A stretch of DNA of 64,000 nt, taken from contig NZ_JAASAE010000009.1 of NCBI RefSeq assembly GCF_012726205.1, forward strand, positions 62,001 to 126,000, in the 5' to 3' direction. The notes below the pieces were generated by a model that did no database searches, had not been told where the DNA came from, and worked only from the letters and a program-made list of their open reading frames with translations. Shown here one piece after another: positions 51,201-60,158 of this stretch. The stretch's first letter is position 1. Each line of letters starts with the position of its first letter. Source of the DNA: Rhodococcus sp. HNM0569. GTDB lineage: Bacteria; Actinomycetota; Actinomycetes; Mycobacteriales; Mycobacteriaceae. The position numbers and the translations under genes were made by a program.

Positions 51201-52075
51201 AAGTCGTCGGCCGTGAGCTTGCCGTCGCGTGCGCGCCGGACGATGTCCTCGTACGCCGAGACGAACTGGGTGAAGCTCATGGTCTCGGTGTTCTTGATGG
51301 CGGCGACGACGAGGGAGCGGCTGCCGTCCTTGCCCGCGAGATCGATCGCGAGGCCGAGGTTGGTGTGTGCCGGGGTGACGGCGTTGGGCTTGCCGTCGAT
51401 CTCCTCGTAGTGGCGGTTCATGTTCGGGAACGCCTTGACCGCCTGCACGATCGCGTAACCGAGGATGTGCGTGAACGACACCTTGCCGCCGCGCGTGCGC
51501 GCGAGGTGGTTGTTGACGACCACGCGGTTGTCGAACATCAGCTTCGCGGGAATCGCACGCACGCTGGTCGCGGTGGGCAGTTCGAGCGAGATGTTCATGT
51601 TCTTCGCGATGGCAGCAGCAGCACCGCGGAGAACCTTCTTCTCGTCCTGTGCCGGAGCTGCGGATTCCTTCGCGGCCGGCTTCGCCTTCTCGGCGGTAGC
51701 CGATCCGGTGGACTTGTCGGCGGTCGCAGGCTTGGCGGGTGCGGGAGCGCTCTTCGGCGAGGCGGGCCGGGGAGCGGGGGCCTCCGTCTTCCGGGTCGGT
51801 GCCGGGCCGGCGGCGGGAGCCGTGCTCGCGGCGGGCGCAGGGGTGGCGGTGCCGTTGCTGGTGGCGGCGCCGTTGGTCTTGGTCGCGGCGGCACCTGCAG
51901 CGGCGCCGTTGGTCGAGTGCCCGCCATTGCCCGCGGTGGCGGACTCGGGCTTGTAGTCGGTCAGGAATTCGTGCCAACTCGGATCGACGGAGGACGGGTC
52001 ATCCTTGAAGCGCTGGTACATTTCGTCGACCAGCCACTGATTTTGTCCGAACTGGGATGTAGAGCTGCTGCTCAC
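48290..52075 (-). CDS. kgd: multifunctional 2-oxoglutarate dehydrogenase/decarboxylase (KGD)
   Basis: A 1261-residue single-chain enzyme of mycolata. Residues 1-40 ([22 protein letters not shown]) are the E1-type start. An Ala/Pro/Lys linker to about 150 replaces the lipoyl domain. An E2 acyltransferase domain follows with catalytic [12 protein letters not shown], then the E1 domain with [14 protein letters not shown] and the thiamine-diphosphate motif [21 protein letters not shown]. It decarboxylates 2-oxoglutarate and, with external E2/E3, makes succinyl-CoA; it also carboligates with glyoxylate. GarA-type FHA proteins inhibit it in mycobacteria. GTG 52075 is preferred; ATG 52093 is possible. 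A CRP-like site and -10 box lie upstream. Confidence 0.95.
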   Translation of the reverse strand: MSSSSTSQFGQNQWLVDEMYQRFKDDPSSVDPSWHEFLTDYKPESATAGNGGHSTNGAAAGAAATKTNGAATSNGTATPAPAASTAPAAGPAPTRKTEAPAPRPASPKSAPAPAKPATADKSTGSATAEKAKPAAKESAAPAQDEKKVLRGAAAAIAKNMNISLELPTATSVRAIPAKLMFDNRVVVNNHLARTRGGKVSFTHILGYAIVQAVKAFPNMNRHYEEIDGKPNAVTPAHTNLGLAIDLAGKDGSRSLVVAAIKNTETMSFTQFVSAYEDIVRRARDGKLTADDFSGVTISLTNPGGIGTVHSVPRLTKGQGAIIGAGAMEYPAEFQGASDEKIAEMGVGKLMTLTSTYDHRIIQGAESGDFLRTIHNLLISDEFYDELFHALEIPYEPVRWRKDVPEGAIDKSTRVLELIAAYRNRGHLMADTDPLQFVKDKFRSHPDLDITTHALTLWDLDRRFKVGGFQGKEQMKLRDVLAVLRDAYCRHIGVEYTHILEPEQQQWIQERVEAPHVKPTVAQQKYILSKLNAAEAFETFLQTKYVGQKRFSLEGAESVIPMMDAVIDQAAEHTLDEVVIGMPHRGRLNVLANIVGKPYSKIFTEFEGNMNPAAAHGSGDVKYHLGAEGTYIQMFGDNDIKVSLTANPSHLEAVDPVLEGLVRAKQDILDKGEDGFTVLPLMLHGDAAFAGQGVVAETLNLALLRGYRTGGTVHIVVNNQVGFTTAPEHSRSSEYSTDVAKMIGAPIFHVNGDDPEACVWVAQLAVDFREKFGKDVVIDMICYRRRGHNEGDDPSMTQPEMYDIIDTKRSVRKSYTEALIGRGDISLKEAEDALRDYQGQLERVFNEVRELEKYQPEPSESVELDQPLPVKLTTAVDKSVLERIGDAFVDVPEGFTIHPRVKPVVEKRHEMSRNGKIDWAFAELLAFGSLVDEGRTVRLSGQDSRRGTFTQRHSVLIDRKTGAEYTPLQNLGGDQGKFMVYDSALSEFAAVGFEYGYSVGNPEALVLWEAQFGDFVNGAQSIIDEFISSGEAKWGQLSDVVLLLPHGHEGQGPDHTSGRIERWLQLCAEGSMTVAVPSTPASYFHLLRRHSLDGIRRPLVVFTPKSMLRNKAAVSEVEDFTTGKFRSVFEEPAYEKDEADRSKVTRVLLVSGKLYWELKAKKDKDGRDDVALVRIEQLYPVPSRRLRATLDQYPNAREFFWVQEEPANQGAWPFFGLALPELLPDKLTGIKRISRRSMSAPSSGSSKVHAVEQQEIINEAFG

Positions 52076-52130
52076 GGCAGGTGTTCGCCTCATTTCTTTT
52101 CTGGTACCCGATCAGAGCGCCTGGTTCGTG

Positions 52131-52136
52131 AGCCTA
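52131..52136 (-). promoter_or_regulatory. -10 box TAGGCT of kgd
   Basis: TAGGCT on the minus strand would start transcription near 52124, about 50 bases before the kgd GTG. No -35 consensus is present, fitting an activated promoter. Confidence 0.4.
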
Positions 52137-52175
52137 GTCCCGCGTGTGTGACGACCCGTTTCGCCGTCCGCGAAA

Positions 52176-52191
52176 TGTGAGCTGGCTCACT
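52176..52191. promoter_or_regulatory. CRP-like binding site upstream of kgd
   Basis: TGTGA-N6-TCACT at 52176-52191 differs from the CRP consensus (TGTGA-N6-TCACA) at one base, and its inner part GTGAGC-N2-GCTCAC is a perfect palindrome. Its centre is about 60 bases before the inferred transcription start, the class I activation distance. Confidence 0.55.
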
Positions 52192-52192
52192 G

Positions 52193-55100
52193 TCATGCGA
52201 TGGGATCTCCATTTTCGATGCTCTCCGACCACAGATTATTCCGCTGTTGCTCGCGCGCCGCATCCCACAAGCGCGCATACGGACCTCCAGCGTGTCGGAG
52301 CTCGGCATGCTGTCCGTACTCCACGATACGACCTTCGTCGACCACGGCGATCGCATCGGCTCGCGCGGCCGTCGCGAGCCGATGCGCCACCACCACGGAC
52401 GTACGTGATCGGGTGAGCCGCCCGCTCGCGTCGAGTACCGCGCGTTCGGTCGCAGGATCGAGCGTCGCGGTCGCCTCGTCGAGCAACAGCAGGTCGGGTT
52501 CCACCAGTTCGGCGCGCGCGAGCGCGATCAACTGACGCTGGCCCGCGGACAGGCCCTGCCCGCGTTCGCCGACCGGGTGGTTCATGCCGCCGCGCAGTGC
52601 CGCGATCGTGCCGAGCGCGCCGACCGATCGGGCCGCGGCCTCGATCTCGGCGCGCGTCGCGTCGGGCCTGCCGAACGCGATGTTCGACGCGACGGTGCCG
52701 GTGAACAGGTGCGCTTCCTGCGGCACGACGCCGAGCCGGTGCCGGTAGTCCGCGAGGCGGAACGCGCGCACGTCGACGTCGTCGAGGCGTACCGAGCCCG
52801 AGGTGGGGTCGTAGAAGCGTGCGAGGAGTTTCACGACGGTCGACTTGCCCGCGCCGGTCCGGCCGACGAGCGCGACGGTCGTGCCCGGCCTGATGTGCAG
52901 GTCGACATCGGAGAGCGCGTCGCGCTCGGCTCCCTGATACCGGAATCCGACGTCGTCGAGCCGGACGTCGCCCCGCAGACGGCCGCGGACGGGCGTCGCG
53001 TCGGTGCGGGTCGCGGTCTCGATCGAGCTGGGGGTGCGCAGCAGGTCGCCGATGCGGGTGAGGCCGACTCTGGCCTGCTGGTAGCCGTCGAACACCTGCG
53101 ACAGCTGCTGGATGGGCACGAACAGCAGCCCGAGATACAGCACGAAGGCGACCAGGACGCCCGGCGACGTCGCGCCCGACGCGACCGCGCGGGCGCCGAC
53201 GAACACGACGGCCGCGAGCGCGAGGTCCGACAGGAATGCGACGAACGGGAAGTACACGGAGATCGCCTGCTGCGAGCGCATGCGCGCCCGCCGGTAGCTG
53301 TCGGCGCGCTCGGCGAACCGCGCCGCGGCGTACCCCTCCCGCAGGTAGGCCTGCGCCGCGCGGAGGCCGGTGACGTTCTCCTGGAAGTCGGCGTTGACGA
53401 GCGAGATGCGCTCGCGCGAGGTCGCGTAGGCCTCCGACGACACCCGGCGGAACACGATCGTGGCGACGACGAGCGGCACGAGCGAGGACAGTGCGACGAG
53501 CGCGAGGGACATGTCGGTGACGAGCAGCGCGACCGAGATCCCCGCCAGGGTCAGCACCGACACGACGGCCGTCGACAGACCGGTCTGCAGGAACGACGAC
53601 AATGCGTCGACGTCGGTGGTCATGCGGGTCATGATCCGGCCGGACAGCTCGCGTTCGTAGTAGTCGAGGCCGAGCCGTTGCAGGTGCGCGAAGCTGCGCA
53701 CCCGCAGTCCGTACAGCACGCGTTCGCCCGCGCGTGCCGTGATCACCGTCATGACCGCGGCGACGATCCATCCGGCAGCGACGAGCGCCGCGCCGACACC
53801 TGCCGTCGTCCACAGCGCGGCCGGGTCGCCCGCGTCCACACCGTGGTCGACCGCGAACCGCACGATCGACGGGAACGCGATGTTCGCGAGCGAGTCGAAC
53901 GCGAGGCATGCGACGACGGCGAGCAGCAGCCACCGCACCGGCCGCAGGATCGACAGCAGCCGGAAGTGCGGATCGGGCGTGCGCAGCGCCGCGGAATCCA
54001 GGTGCGGTTGTTCGGTCGCCGGTGGCAGTGCCGCCACGGCCGCGGTGAGCTCCGGGGTGGGCGCGAGACCGAGCGCCCCGCCCGGCCCGCCTGCCCGGCC
54101 ACCCGTGTGACCGCCGCCCGCGGTGGGTGTCCGTGGACTCCTGCCCGTAGTCGGTCCCGGGGCGTGCTCGGTGGCAGGCCACAGCCGGGCAGCGGTGGGC
54201 TCGGCTTCGGTGAGCGCGGCATCGGGCGCGTCCGCGCCGTCGAGTGCGCCGGCATTCTCGGGGGCGGGCGCGTCGGTCGGCTCGGTGTCGGAGGACTCGT
54301 CGGCGAACAACTCGCGGAAGCGCGCAGACCGTTGCTCGAGTTCGTGGACCGTGCCGATGTCGGTGACGCGTCCGCCGTCGAGCACCGCGACCCGGTCGGC
54401 GAGCGTGAGCGTCGAGCGGCGGTGCGCGAGGATCAGCGCGGTGTTGTCGCGGTGTGCCCGTAGCGATGCGTAGATCGTGGCTTCCGTGGCCGCGTCGACG
54501 GCGCTCGTCGCGTCGTCGAGCACCAGGATGCGGGGATGCATCAGGAGCGCGCGGGCGAGCGCGATGCGTTGCCGCTGGCCACCCGAGAGCGTCAGGCCGC
54601 GTTCGCCGACCTCGGTGTCGTAGCCGTCGGGCAGAGCCGACACGAACTCGTCGGCAGCGGCCCGCCGGGCGGCCGAGCGGATCTCGTCGATCGACGCGTC
54701 GGGCCTGCCGAGGGCGATGTTGGCCGCGATCGTGTCGGAGAACAGGAACGGTTCGTCGAACACCAGCGACACCGCGCCGCGCAATTGTTCGGCGCGCACG
54801 TCGGCGATGTCGACGTCGCCGCGGCTCGACGTGAGGCACACGCGTCCACCGGACGGCGAGTAGAAGCGAGGAAGCAGCAGCGACAGCGCGGTCTTGCCGG
54901 AGCCTGCCGCGCCGACGACGGCGACACTCTCGCCCGGTTCGACCCGTAGGTCGAGGCCGCGCAGTGTGGTGCGGTCGGGCTCGAACCCGAAGGTGACGTC
55001 CTCGAATGCGAACCCGAGGGGGCCGTCCGGCACGTCGCAGGGGGCCGGCGGATCGGTGACCTCGGGTTCGGTGTCGATGACGTCGTACACCCGCTCGACC

Positions 55101-56086
55101 GCGGCGCGCGAGAGCTGCGCCATGACGACGACCTGGGACAGCGTGCGTGTCACCGACGTCATCGTGGTGACGTAGGTGGCGAACGCGAGGAAGGTGCCGA
55201 TCGTGATGTGCCCGTGCAGCGCGAGATAGCCGCCGAGCGCGATCACCCCGACGAGACCGATCTGCGGCAGCGCCGACATGGTGGGGGTGAACCGCGCATT
55301 GAGTCGCGCGGCGCGCAGGCGTTCGCCGTACAGCGTGCGGCTGCGGTCGTCGAGCAGGTCGACCGCGCGGCGTTCCTGCCCGAAGCCCTTCACGACGCGT
55401 ACACCGGTGACCGATTCCTCGACGTGCTCGGCGAGTTCGGCGGCCCGCTGCTGCGCCGACCACGTTGCGGCGAACAGCTTGGGCCGCACCGTGCGCACGA
55501 CGAGCGCCGCGGCGGGCACGGTGACCAGCGCGACGAGCGTGAGCAGCGGCGAGAGCCACGCCATGATCACGAGGGCGAGCACGAACTGCAGCAGCGCGCC
55601 CGCCGACATCGGCACCATCGCGAGCAGACCCTGCACGAGCTGCAGATCGGTGATCGAGCGGGACACCACCTGACCGGTGCTGATGCGGTCCTGACCGCGG
55701 CCGTCGAGCCGCTGCAGCGACACCAGCAGGTCCAGCCGGAGATCGTGCTGTACGTCGAGCGAGAGTCGTCCCGCGAGCATGCGCCTGCCGTACTGGCAGG
55801 CGAATCGCACGCACGCGAGGAGCGCGATCGCGACGGCCGCGACAGTGATCACGCGGGCGGGCCGCACGTCCTGCGCCGCGTCGAGAGCGTACTTGGTGAG
55901 CAGGGGAAAGGAGATGTCGATGGCCGCGGCCACCGTGGTGACCGCGAGTGCGCCGATCGTGAGCGTGCGATGACGCATGCATTCGGCGAACAACCGGCGG
56001 ATCCAGCCGGTGTGCGGCGAACGCGGACCCCCGCGATCGTCGTGCGTTCGCCGCACGCCGGTGCCGGAGTGTGCCTCGACCGCCAT
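52193..56086 (-). CDS. fused (TMD-NBD)2 ABC exporter
   Basis: A 1297-residue multidrug/lipid-type exporter with two half-transporters in one chain. Half 1 (to about residue 595) has a membrane domain, Walker A GAAGSGKT near 388, LSGGQRQRIALARA near 500 and Walker B LVLDDATSAVD near 520. A 100-residue Ala/Pro/Glu/Gly linker follows. Half 2 has Walker A GRTGAGKST near 1075, LSAGQRQLIALARA near 1180 and Walker B LLLLDEATATLD near 1200. NBD1 has Asp instead of the catalytic Glu, and NBD2 has LSAGQ for LSGGQ, so one ATP site is likely degenerate, as in heterodimeric exporters. Substrate unknown. The ATG follows a leaderless-type -10 box. Confidence 0.93.
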   Translation of the reverse strand: MAVEAHSGTGVRRTHDDRGGPRSPHTGWIRRLFAECMRHRTLTIGALAVTTVAAAIDISFPLLTKYALDAAQDVRPARVITVAAVAIALLACVRFACQYGRRMLAGRLSLDVQHDLRLDLLVSLQRLDGRGQDRISTGQVVSRSITDLQLVQGLLAMVPMSAGALLQFVLALVIMAWLSPLLTLVALVTVPAAALVVRTVRPKLFAATWSAQQRAAELAEHVEESVTGVRVVKGFGQERRAVDLLDDRSRTLYGERLRAARLNARFTPTMSALPQIGLVGVIALGGYLALHGHITIGTFLAFATYVTTMTSVTRTLSQVVVMAQLSRAAVERVYDVIDTEPEVTDPPAPCDVPDGPLGFAFEDVTFGFEPDRTTLRGLDLRVEPGESVAVVGAAGSGKTALSLLLPRFYSPSGGRVCLTSSRGDVDIADVRAEQLRGAVSLVFDEPFLFSDTIAANIALGRPDASIDEIRSAARRAAADEFVSALPDGYDTEVGERGLTLSGGQRQRIALARALLMHPRILVLDDATSAVDAATEATIYASLRAHRDNTALILAHRRSTLTLADRVAVLDGGRVTDIGTVHELEQRSARFRELFADESSDTEPTDAPAPENAGALDGADAPDAALTEAEPTAARLWPATEHAPGPTTGRSPRTPTAGGGHTGGRAGGPGGALGLAPTPELTAAVAALPPATEQPHLDSAALRTPDPHFRLLSILRPVRWLLLAVVACLAFDSLANIAFPSIVRFAVDHGVDAGDPAALWTTAGVGAALVAAGWIVAAVMTVITARAGERVLYGLRVRSFAHLQRLGLDYYERELSGRIMTRMTTDVDALSSFLQTGLSTAVVSVLTLAGISVALLVTDMSLALVALSSLVPLVVATIVFRRVSSEAYATSRERISLVNADFQENVTGLRAAQAYLREGYAAARFAERADSYRRARMRSQQAISVYFPFVAFLSDLALAAVVFVGARAVASGATSPGVLVAFVLYLGLLFVPIQQLSQVFDGYQQARVGLTRIGDLLRTPSSIETATRTDATPVRGRLRGDVRLDDVGFRYQGAERDALSDVDLHIRPGTTVALVGRTGAGKSTVVKLLARFYDPTSGSVRLDDVDVRAFRLADYRHRLGVVPQEAHLFTGTVASNIAFGRPDATRAEIEAAARSVGALGTIAALRGGMNHPVGERGQGLSAGQRQLIALARAELVEPDLLLLDEATATLDPATERAVLDASGRLTRSRTSVVVAHRLATAARADAIAVVDEGRIVEYGQHAELRHAGGPYARLWDAAREQQRNNLWSESIENGDPIA

Positions 56087-56093
56087 TGCATCC

Positions 56094-56099
56094 ACGCTA
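56094..56099 (-). promoter_or_regulatory. -10 box TAGCGT of the fused ABC exporter, leaderless type
   Basis: On the minus strand TAGCGT is followed by seven bases and the ATG at 56086. Confidence 0.5.
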
Positions 56100-56133
56100 G
56101 ACCGCGCGGGCGACAGCGCGGTCGGCGAGTGGG

Positions 56134-56910
56134 TCAGGTGATGTCGCGGGTGCGCAGGCGCAGCCAGCCGGCCGCGACCGCGACCGCCGTCCAGAAGAGC
56201 ACGACCAGGGGAGCGAACGGCCACCCGGGCAGCCAGTCGACGCCGTCGGTGACGGCGCCGACCACGGTGCCGAGAGTCGCGGAGACGGGCAGGACGTCGG
56301 CGACGCCGCCGATCCCGAGCCCGGCGAGGATCGCCCGCACGATCAGCTCGCCGAATGCATACCAGACGACGAGCCCGACGACCGTGCCGACGGACGCCCC
56401 GGTGACCAGCACGACGCCCGTCCCGATCCACGCCCACGCGATCGCGAGGACGACGCCGAGGCCGAGCACGGTGAACAGGTCGCCGCCGAAGGCGACGTCG
56501 CCACCGCCGAAGGCGACGAGGGCGCCGACACACACGACGTCGACGACGATCGCGTAGGCCGCTGCGACGGCCGCGGTGACGGCGAGCTTCGCCGCGACGA
56601 CGCGGTCGCGATTGCCGGATGTGGCGAATGTCGTGGTGAGCGTGCCGTATCGCGCTTCGCTGCCGCCGTTGACGGCGCCGAAGACTGCTGCGAACAGCAC
56701 GACGACGAACAGTGCCGTGCCGACCCCGAACAGCGTCGCGGCCAGATCGGCGGCCGAGCGTTCGCCTTCGAGGTTGTCTGCCACCAGGCTCGTGGTGGGG
56801 ACGGTGAGTGCGCTCGAGAACAGGCCGACCGTGAGCGGGGCGAGCCCGAGAACCCACCAGAACCGCAGCGACAGCACCTTGCGCGCCTCGGCGACGAGCA
56901 GACCGGTCAT
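56134..56910 (-). CDS. ABC-2 type transporter permease
   Basis: A 258-residue membrane protein with about six helices. It starts TGLLVAEARKVLSLRFWWVLGLAPLTVGLFSSALT, the usual cytosolic helix and first membrane segment of ABC-2 permeases (AE.RK motif). EARYGTLTTTFATSGNRDRVVAAKLAVTAAVAAAYAI in the middle is the conserved loop that contacts the ATPase, and it ends in a short basic tail (LRLRTRDIT). Its ATG overlaps the stop of the ATPase gene by four bases. Two copies with two ATPases would form the exporter. The substrate is unknown. Confidence 0.88.
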   Translation of the reverse strand: MTGLLVAEARKVLSLRFWWVLGLAPLTVGLFSSALTVPTTSLVADNLEGERSAADLAATLFGVGTALFVVVLFAAVFGAVNGGSEARYGTLTTTFATSGNRDRVVAAKLAVTAAVAAAYAIVVDVVCVGALVAFGGGDVAFGGDLFTVLGLGVVLAIAWAWIGTGVVLVTGASVGTVVGLVVWYAFGELIVRAILAGLGIGGVADVLPVSATLGTVVGAVTDGVDWLPGWPFAPLVVLFWTAVAVAAGWLRLRTRDIT

Positions 56911-57989
56911 CGGGGTCCTCCCGGAACGTGCGGCGGTGGGTAGCCGGGTGGCGGCCCGTACCCAGACCCCGGAGGTGGCCCGTATCCGGGCGGGGGTGGA
57001 CCGTGCGGGTGTGGCGGAGGGCCCGGCGGAACGTACCCGGCCGGTGGCAGCGGCGCGCCGTAGCCGCCGGGTGCCGCGGCCGTCGCACCCGCGACGTAGT
57101 CGGGCGCGGTCATCGCGAGGAACAGTTGTTCGAGGTCGACCTGTTCGTCGACGACACCGAAGATCGTCACGTGCGCGTCGTGCGCGGCCGCGGCAAGGGC
57201 GCGTTCGTCGGCGCCGAGTACCGCGAGCCTGCCGTCGCGCAGCGAACGTGCGTCGGGGAATCCGTGTCCCGAGAGGGCGAGGGCGAGCGCCGCAGGGTCC
57301 GAGCACGCGACGAGCAGCCTGCTGTGTTGTGCGCGACGCAGGGCCTCGAGCGTGCCCTGGTACACGAGCGATCCGCGGCTCACGACGAGCACACGGTCGA
57401 TGATCTGCTGCACCTGCGGCAGCACGTGCGACGACAGCAGCACCGTGCCGCCCCGTGCGGCGAACTCGGTGAGCTGTGCCCGCAGCCATGCGATGCCCTG
57501 CGGATCCAGGCCGTTGGCTGGTTCGTCGAGCACGAGCACGCTCGGGTCGCCCAGCAGCGCCGTCGCGAGCGCGAGTCGCCCGCGCATGCCGAGCGAGAAC
57601 TCGCCGACGCGTCTGCGCGCGACAGCGAGGAGCCCGACCTGATCGAGGACGTCGTCGGCGCGCCGGTCCGGGACGCCCATCGCGGCGGTGTAGATGCGCA
57701 GGTGCTCGCGTGCCGTGCGTTTGGGATGCATCGTCTGCGCATCGAGCACGGCACCGACGACGCGGCCGGGAGCGCGCATCGACCGCACCGGTTCGCCGTG
57801 TACGAGCGCGAAACCCGCGGTGGGCGTCACGAGCCCGAGGGCCATCCGCAGTGTGGTCGTCTTGCCCGAGCCGTTCGGGCCGAGGAAACCGGTGATCGAA
57901 CCTCGCGGCACGGCGAACGACATGTCGTGCACCGCGTCCACGTCGCCGAAGCTCTTCGCGAGCCCGACCGCCTCGATCGCGGCGCTCAC
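56907..57989 (-). CDS. ABC transporter ATPase with a proline/glycine/tyrosine-rich tail
   Basis: A 360-residue ATPase of the ABC-2 type. Walker A GPNGSGKTT is at 37-45, the signature SLGMRGRLALATALL near 132-146, Walker B VLVLDEPANGLDP near 151-163 and the switch His in LLSSHVLPQVQQI. After the usual domain and its C-terminal extension (to about 295) comes a 65-residue tail of repeated PPGYGPPPG-type units (GYGAPLPPAGYVPPGPPP, GYGPPPGSGYGPPPGYPPP). Such a tail is rare on an ATPase and may bind SH3-like or WW-like partners or stay disordered. The GTG overlaps the preceding stop by four bases. Confidence 0.9.
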   Translation of the reverse strand: MSAAIEAVGLAKSFGDVDAVHDMSFAVPRGSITGFLGPNGSGKTTTLRMALGLVTPTAGFALVHGEPVRSMRAPGRVVGAVLDAQTMHPKRTAREHLRIYTAAMGVPDRRADDVLDQVGLLAVARRRVGEFSLGMRGRLALATALLGDPSVLVLDEPANGLDPQGIAWLRAQLTEFAARGGTVLLSSHVLPQVQQIIDRVLVVSRGSLVYQGTLEALRRAQHSRLLVACSDPAALALALSGHGFPDARSLRDGRLAVLGADERALAAAAHDAHVTIFGVVDEQVDLEQLFLAMTAPDYVAGATAAAPGGYGAPLPPAGYVPPGPPPHPHGPPPPGYGPPPGSGYGPPPGYPPPHVPGGPR

Positions 57990-58678
57990 GCAAGACCCTC
58001 CGGCTCGATCGCGCCGCGCTCCCAGCGCGCGGGCGCCGGCCCGAATGCATCACGAGAGTTGCGCACGATCGACTTGCCGATCGCCCGGTTGCCCGCACCG
58101 CCGATCGCGGCGCCGATGCCCGCGGGCACGAGCTTGCCGAGCACCAGGGCGCTGCGCCGCGCGGCGTACTTGGTCGCGAACTTGCGCACGAGAGAGTTGT
58201 TCATCGTCCGCAGTACCGGCGCGGGAACCTTGCCGTCGAGAGCGCGGGCCCAGTGCGCGGTGCGCTTGCCCGTCGCGTGCTGCACGATCTCCATCCCCGC
58301 CTCGCCGAGCACGACCGACAGCACGAGCGCGCGGCGTTGCTGGTGATCATCCACGGGCACCCCGTGCACGGCCGCGACACCGAGCGTGAACAAGGCCGCC
58401 GCCTCCAGGAAGAATGCGGACTCGGCGCCGATCGCCGCGAACGACGCGACGGTGCCGACGCCCGGCACGGCGGCCGTCGCACCGACCGCACCGCCGCTGC
58501 CGGTGACGGCCGCGAGGAATCGGGACTCGAGACGAGCGACGATCTGCTCGGGAGTGTCGTCGGGATGTGCTGCGCGCAACCGGGCGACGTACTTCTCGAC
58601 CGCGGGGCCCTGGAGACGACCCGCGTTGTCGAGCAGCGACGCGAGTGACTTCTCGATCCGTCCGGGCTTGTCGGCCAC
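57986..58678 (-). CDS. uncharacterised protein, EcsC-like, first gene of the ABC-2 operon
   Basis: I place this 230-residue protein only loosely in the EcsC-like group. It has a charged N-terminal half (RIEKSLASLLDNAGRLQGPAVEKYVARLRAAHPDDTPEQIVARLESRFL), a glycine/alanine hydrophobic stretch (GSGGAVGATAAVPGVGTVASFAAIGAESAFFLEAAALFTLGVAAVHG), and a C-terminal LVPAGIGAAIGGAGNRAIGKSIVRNSRDAFG resembling the EcsC end motif. I prefer the GTG at 58678, with GGAAGG seven bases before it, over 58684. It overlaps the ATPase start by four bases, so all three genes form one unit, and the protein may assist the exporter. Confidence 0.65.
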   Translation of the reverse strand: MADKPGRIEKSLASLLDNAGRLQGPAVEKYVARLRAAHPDDTPEQIVARLESRFLAAVTGSGGAVGATAAVPGVGTVASFAAIGAESAFFLEAAALFTLGVAAVHGVPVDDHQQRRALVLSVVLGEAGMEIVQHATGKRTAHWARALDGKVPAPVLRTMNNSLVRKFATKYAARRSALVLGKLVPAGIGAAIGGAGNRAIGKSIVRNSRDAFGPAPARWERGAIEPEGLA

Positions 58679-58806
58679 GCCCACCCCTTCCGATTCGTTC
58701 CCTGCCTGCCGTGCCGACCCTATGCGAGATCGTCCGCGCTCGGCGATCGCCCGCAGTCGCCTGCTCGTCGGCGCTCGTCGTCTTCCCCACGTGTCGTGTT
58801 CGTGCC

Positions 58807-58812
58807 TACGCT
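58807..58812 (+). promoter_or_regulatory. -10 box TACGCT of the araC-like gene, leaderless type
   Basis: TACGCT is followed by six bases and the GTG at 58819. Confidence 0.5.
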
Positions 58813-58818
58813 GGAGAC

Positions 58819-59685
58819 GTGAGTGTCACGACCGCACACACCGAGAAGGTGGACGGCGCCGGGCACGTACCGCCCGCGGAGCTTCGACCCTACGTCGGCG
58901 ACTACGTCGGGTACGAGCTCGTCGGCTTCGCCGCGGGTACGCACCTGGGCCTGCCTGCGCCCACGCTGACGGTCATCGTCACCTTCGAACCGGACGTGGT
59001 GATCTCGCGGGCGGTGCTGCCTGCACAGTCGGGCACCGCCTACGAAACGCTCGCGAGCGGCATCACCACCGGATCGGTCACGATCGCGCACGACGGCACG
59101 CAGCGTGGCGTCCAACTCGAGTTCACGCCGCTCGGCGCGCGGGCGCTGTTCGGACTGCCGCCGGCCGAGCTCGGATCGTGGCTCGTCGATCTGGGCGACG
59201 TGCTCGGCCGCGACGCGGTCGAATTGCGCGAGCGTGCCGCCGAGCGCGCCACGTGGCCGGAGCGGTTCGCCGTGGTCGACGACATCCTGCTGCGGCGGCT
59301 GCGTGCGCTGGGCGAGCACACGGCGCCGGACCGGTCGCTGCGGCACGCGTGGCACCGGCTCGTGTCGGACGGGAATGCGCGGGTGGGTGCCGTCGCAGCC
59401 GAGATCGGGTGGAGCCGTCGGCGTCTCGCGGCCGCATTCGGTGCGGAATTCGGGGTGACGCCGAAGGATGCGGGCCGGTTGGGGCGGTTCGCGCGATCGC
59501 ACCGCATGCTGAAGGCGACGGGAGTGCCCGATCTCGCCGACGTCGCGGTGCAGTGCGGTTTCTACGACCAGGCGCACATGACGCGCGAGTGGAACGCGTT
59601 CGCCGGTACGACTCCGGCGCGGTGGCGCCGCGACGAGGTGTTCCCAATCGTCCAATACGACGAGACCGACGGCGACGCACAGTGA
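58819..59685 (+). CDS. AraC-family transcriptional regulator
   Basis: A 288-residue regulator. The C-terminal domain has both helix-turn-helix units: RVGAVAAEIGWSRRRLAAAFGAEFGVTPKDAGRLGRF and LADVAVQCGFYDQAHMTREWNAFAGTTPARWRR. The N-terminal part (LRPYVGDYVGYELVGFAAGTHLGLPAPTLTVIVTFEP) matches the cupin-like DUF6597-type start of actinobacterial AraC proteins. An in-frame earlier GTG would add 84 residues of unlikely sequence; the -10 spacing fixes 58819. The glyoxalase-like gene follows after four bases and is probably co-transcribed. Confidence 0.9.
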   Translation: MSVTTAHTEKVDGAGHVPPAELRPYVGDYVGYELVGFAAGTHLGLPAPTLTVIVTFEPDVVISRAVLPAQSGTAYETLASGITTGSVTIAHDGTQRGVQLEFTPLGARALFGLPPAELGSWLVDLGDVLGRDAVELRERAAERATWPERFAVVDDILLRRLRALGEHTAPDRSLRHAWHRLVSDGNARVGAVAAEIGWSRRRLAAAFGAEFGVTPKDAGRLGRFARSHRMLKATGVPDLADVAVQCGFYDQAHMTREWNAFAGTTPARWRRDEVFPIVQYDETDGDAQ

Positions 59686-59689
59686 CGGT

Positions 59690-60154
59690 ATGACCACTAC
59701 AGCGAACACCGACAGGACGAACGAGACCATGACCGACCACGACGACACGCGTGCGGGCGATGCCGTGCGGCCCGCCTTCCGCTACCGCGACGCGAAGGCG
59801 GCGATCGCCTTTCTCGAAACCGCCTTCGGATTCGAACCCGTTGCGGTGTACGAGAACCCGGACACCGGATCGATCGACCACGCCGAACTGGCCTGGCCGC
59901 TCGGCGGCGGAGTCATGCTCGGCTCGGTGCGCGAGGACAGCGCGATCGCGGGGCTGCTCCCGGGCACCGGGTCCGTGTACGTCGTCACCGACGCGCCGGA
60001 CGAGCTGTACGCGCGGGCACGGGCAGCCGGGGCCGAGATCGTGCAGGGTCTGCGCGACGAGGACTACGGCTCACGAGGATTCACGTGCCGCGATCCAGAA
60101 GGGGTGTACTGGAGCTTCGGCACCTACCGCGGCGCAGGCCCGTCCGGCGACTGA
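59690..60154 (+). CDS. VOC/glyoxalase-fold protein
   Basis: A 154-residue protein of the vicinal-oxygen-chelate fold. After a 25-residue polar lead come RPAFRYRDAKAAIAFLETAFGFEPVAVYENPDTGSIDHAELAWPLGGGVMLGS and VYVVTDAPDELYARARAAGAEIVQGLRDEDYGSRGFTCRDPEGVYWSFGTYR, the two beta-alpha modules. PEGVYWSFGTY is typical of glyoxalase/bleomycin-resistance-like proteins, but the metal residues of true glyoxalase I cannot all be traced. It follows the araC-like gene by four bases; they may form a small-molecule response pair. It meets the next gene tail-to-tail. Confidence 0.85.
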   Translation: MTTTANTDRTNETMTDHDDTRAGDAVRPAFRYRDAKAAIAFLETAFGFEPVAVYENPDTGSIDHAELAWPLGGGVMLGSVREDSAIAGLLPGTGSVYVVTDAPDELYARARAAGAEIVQGLRDEDYGSRGFTCRDPEGVYWSFGTYRGAGPSGD

Positions 60155-60158
60155 GTCG

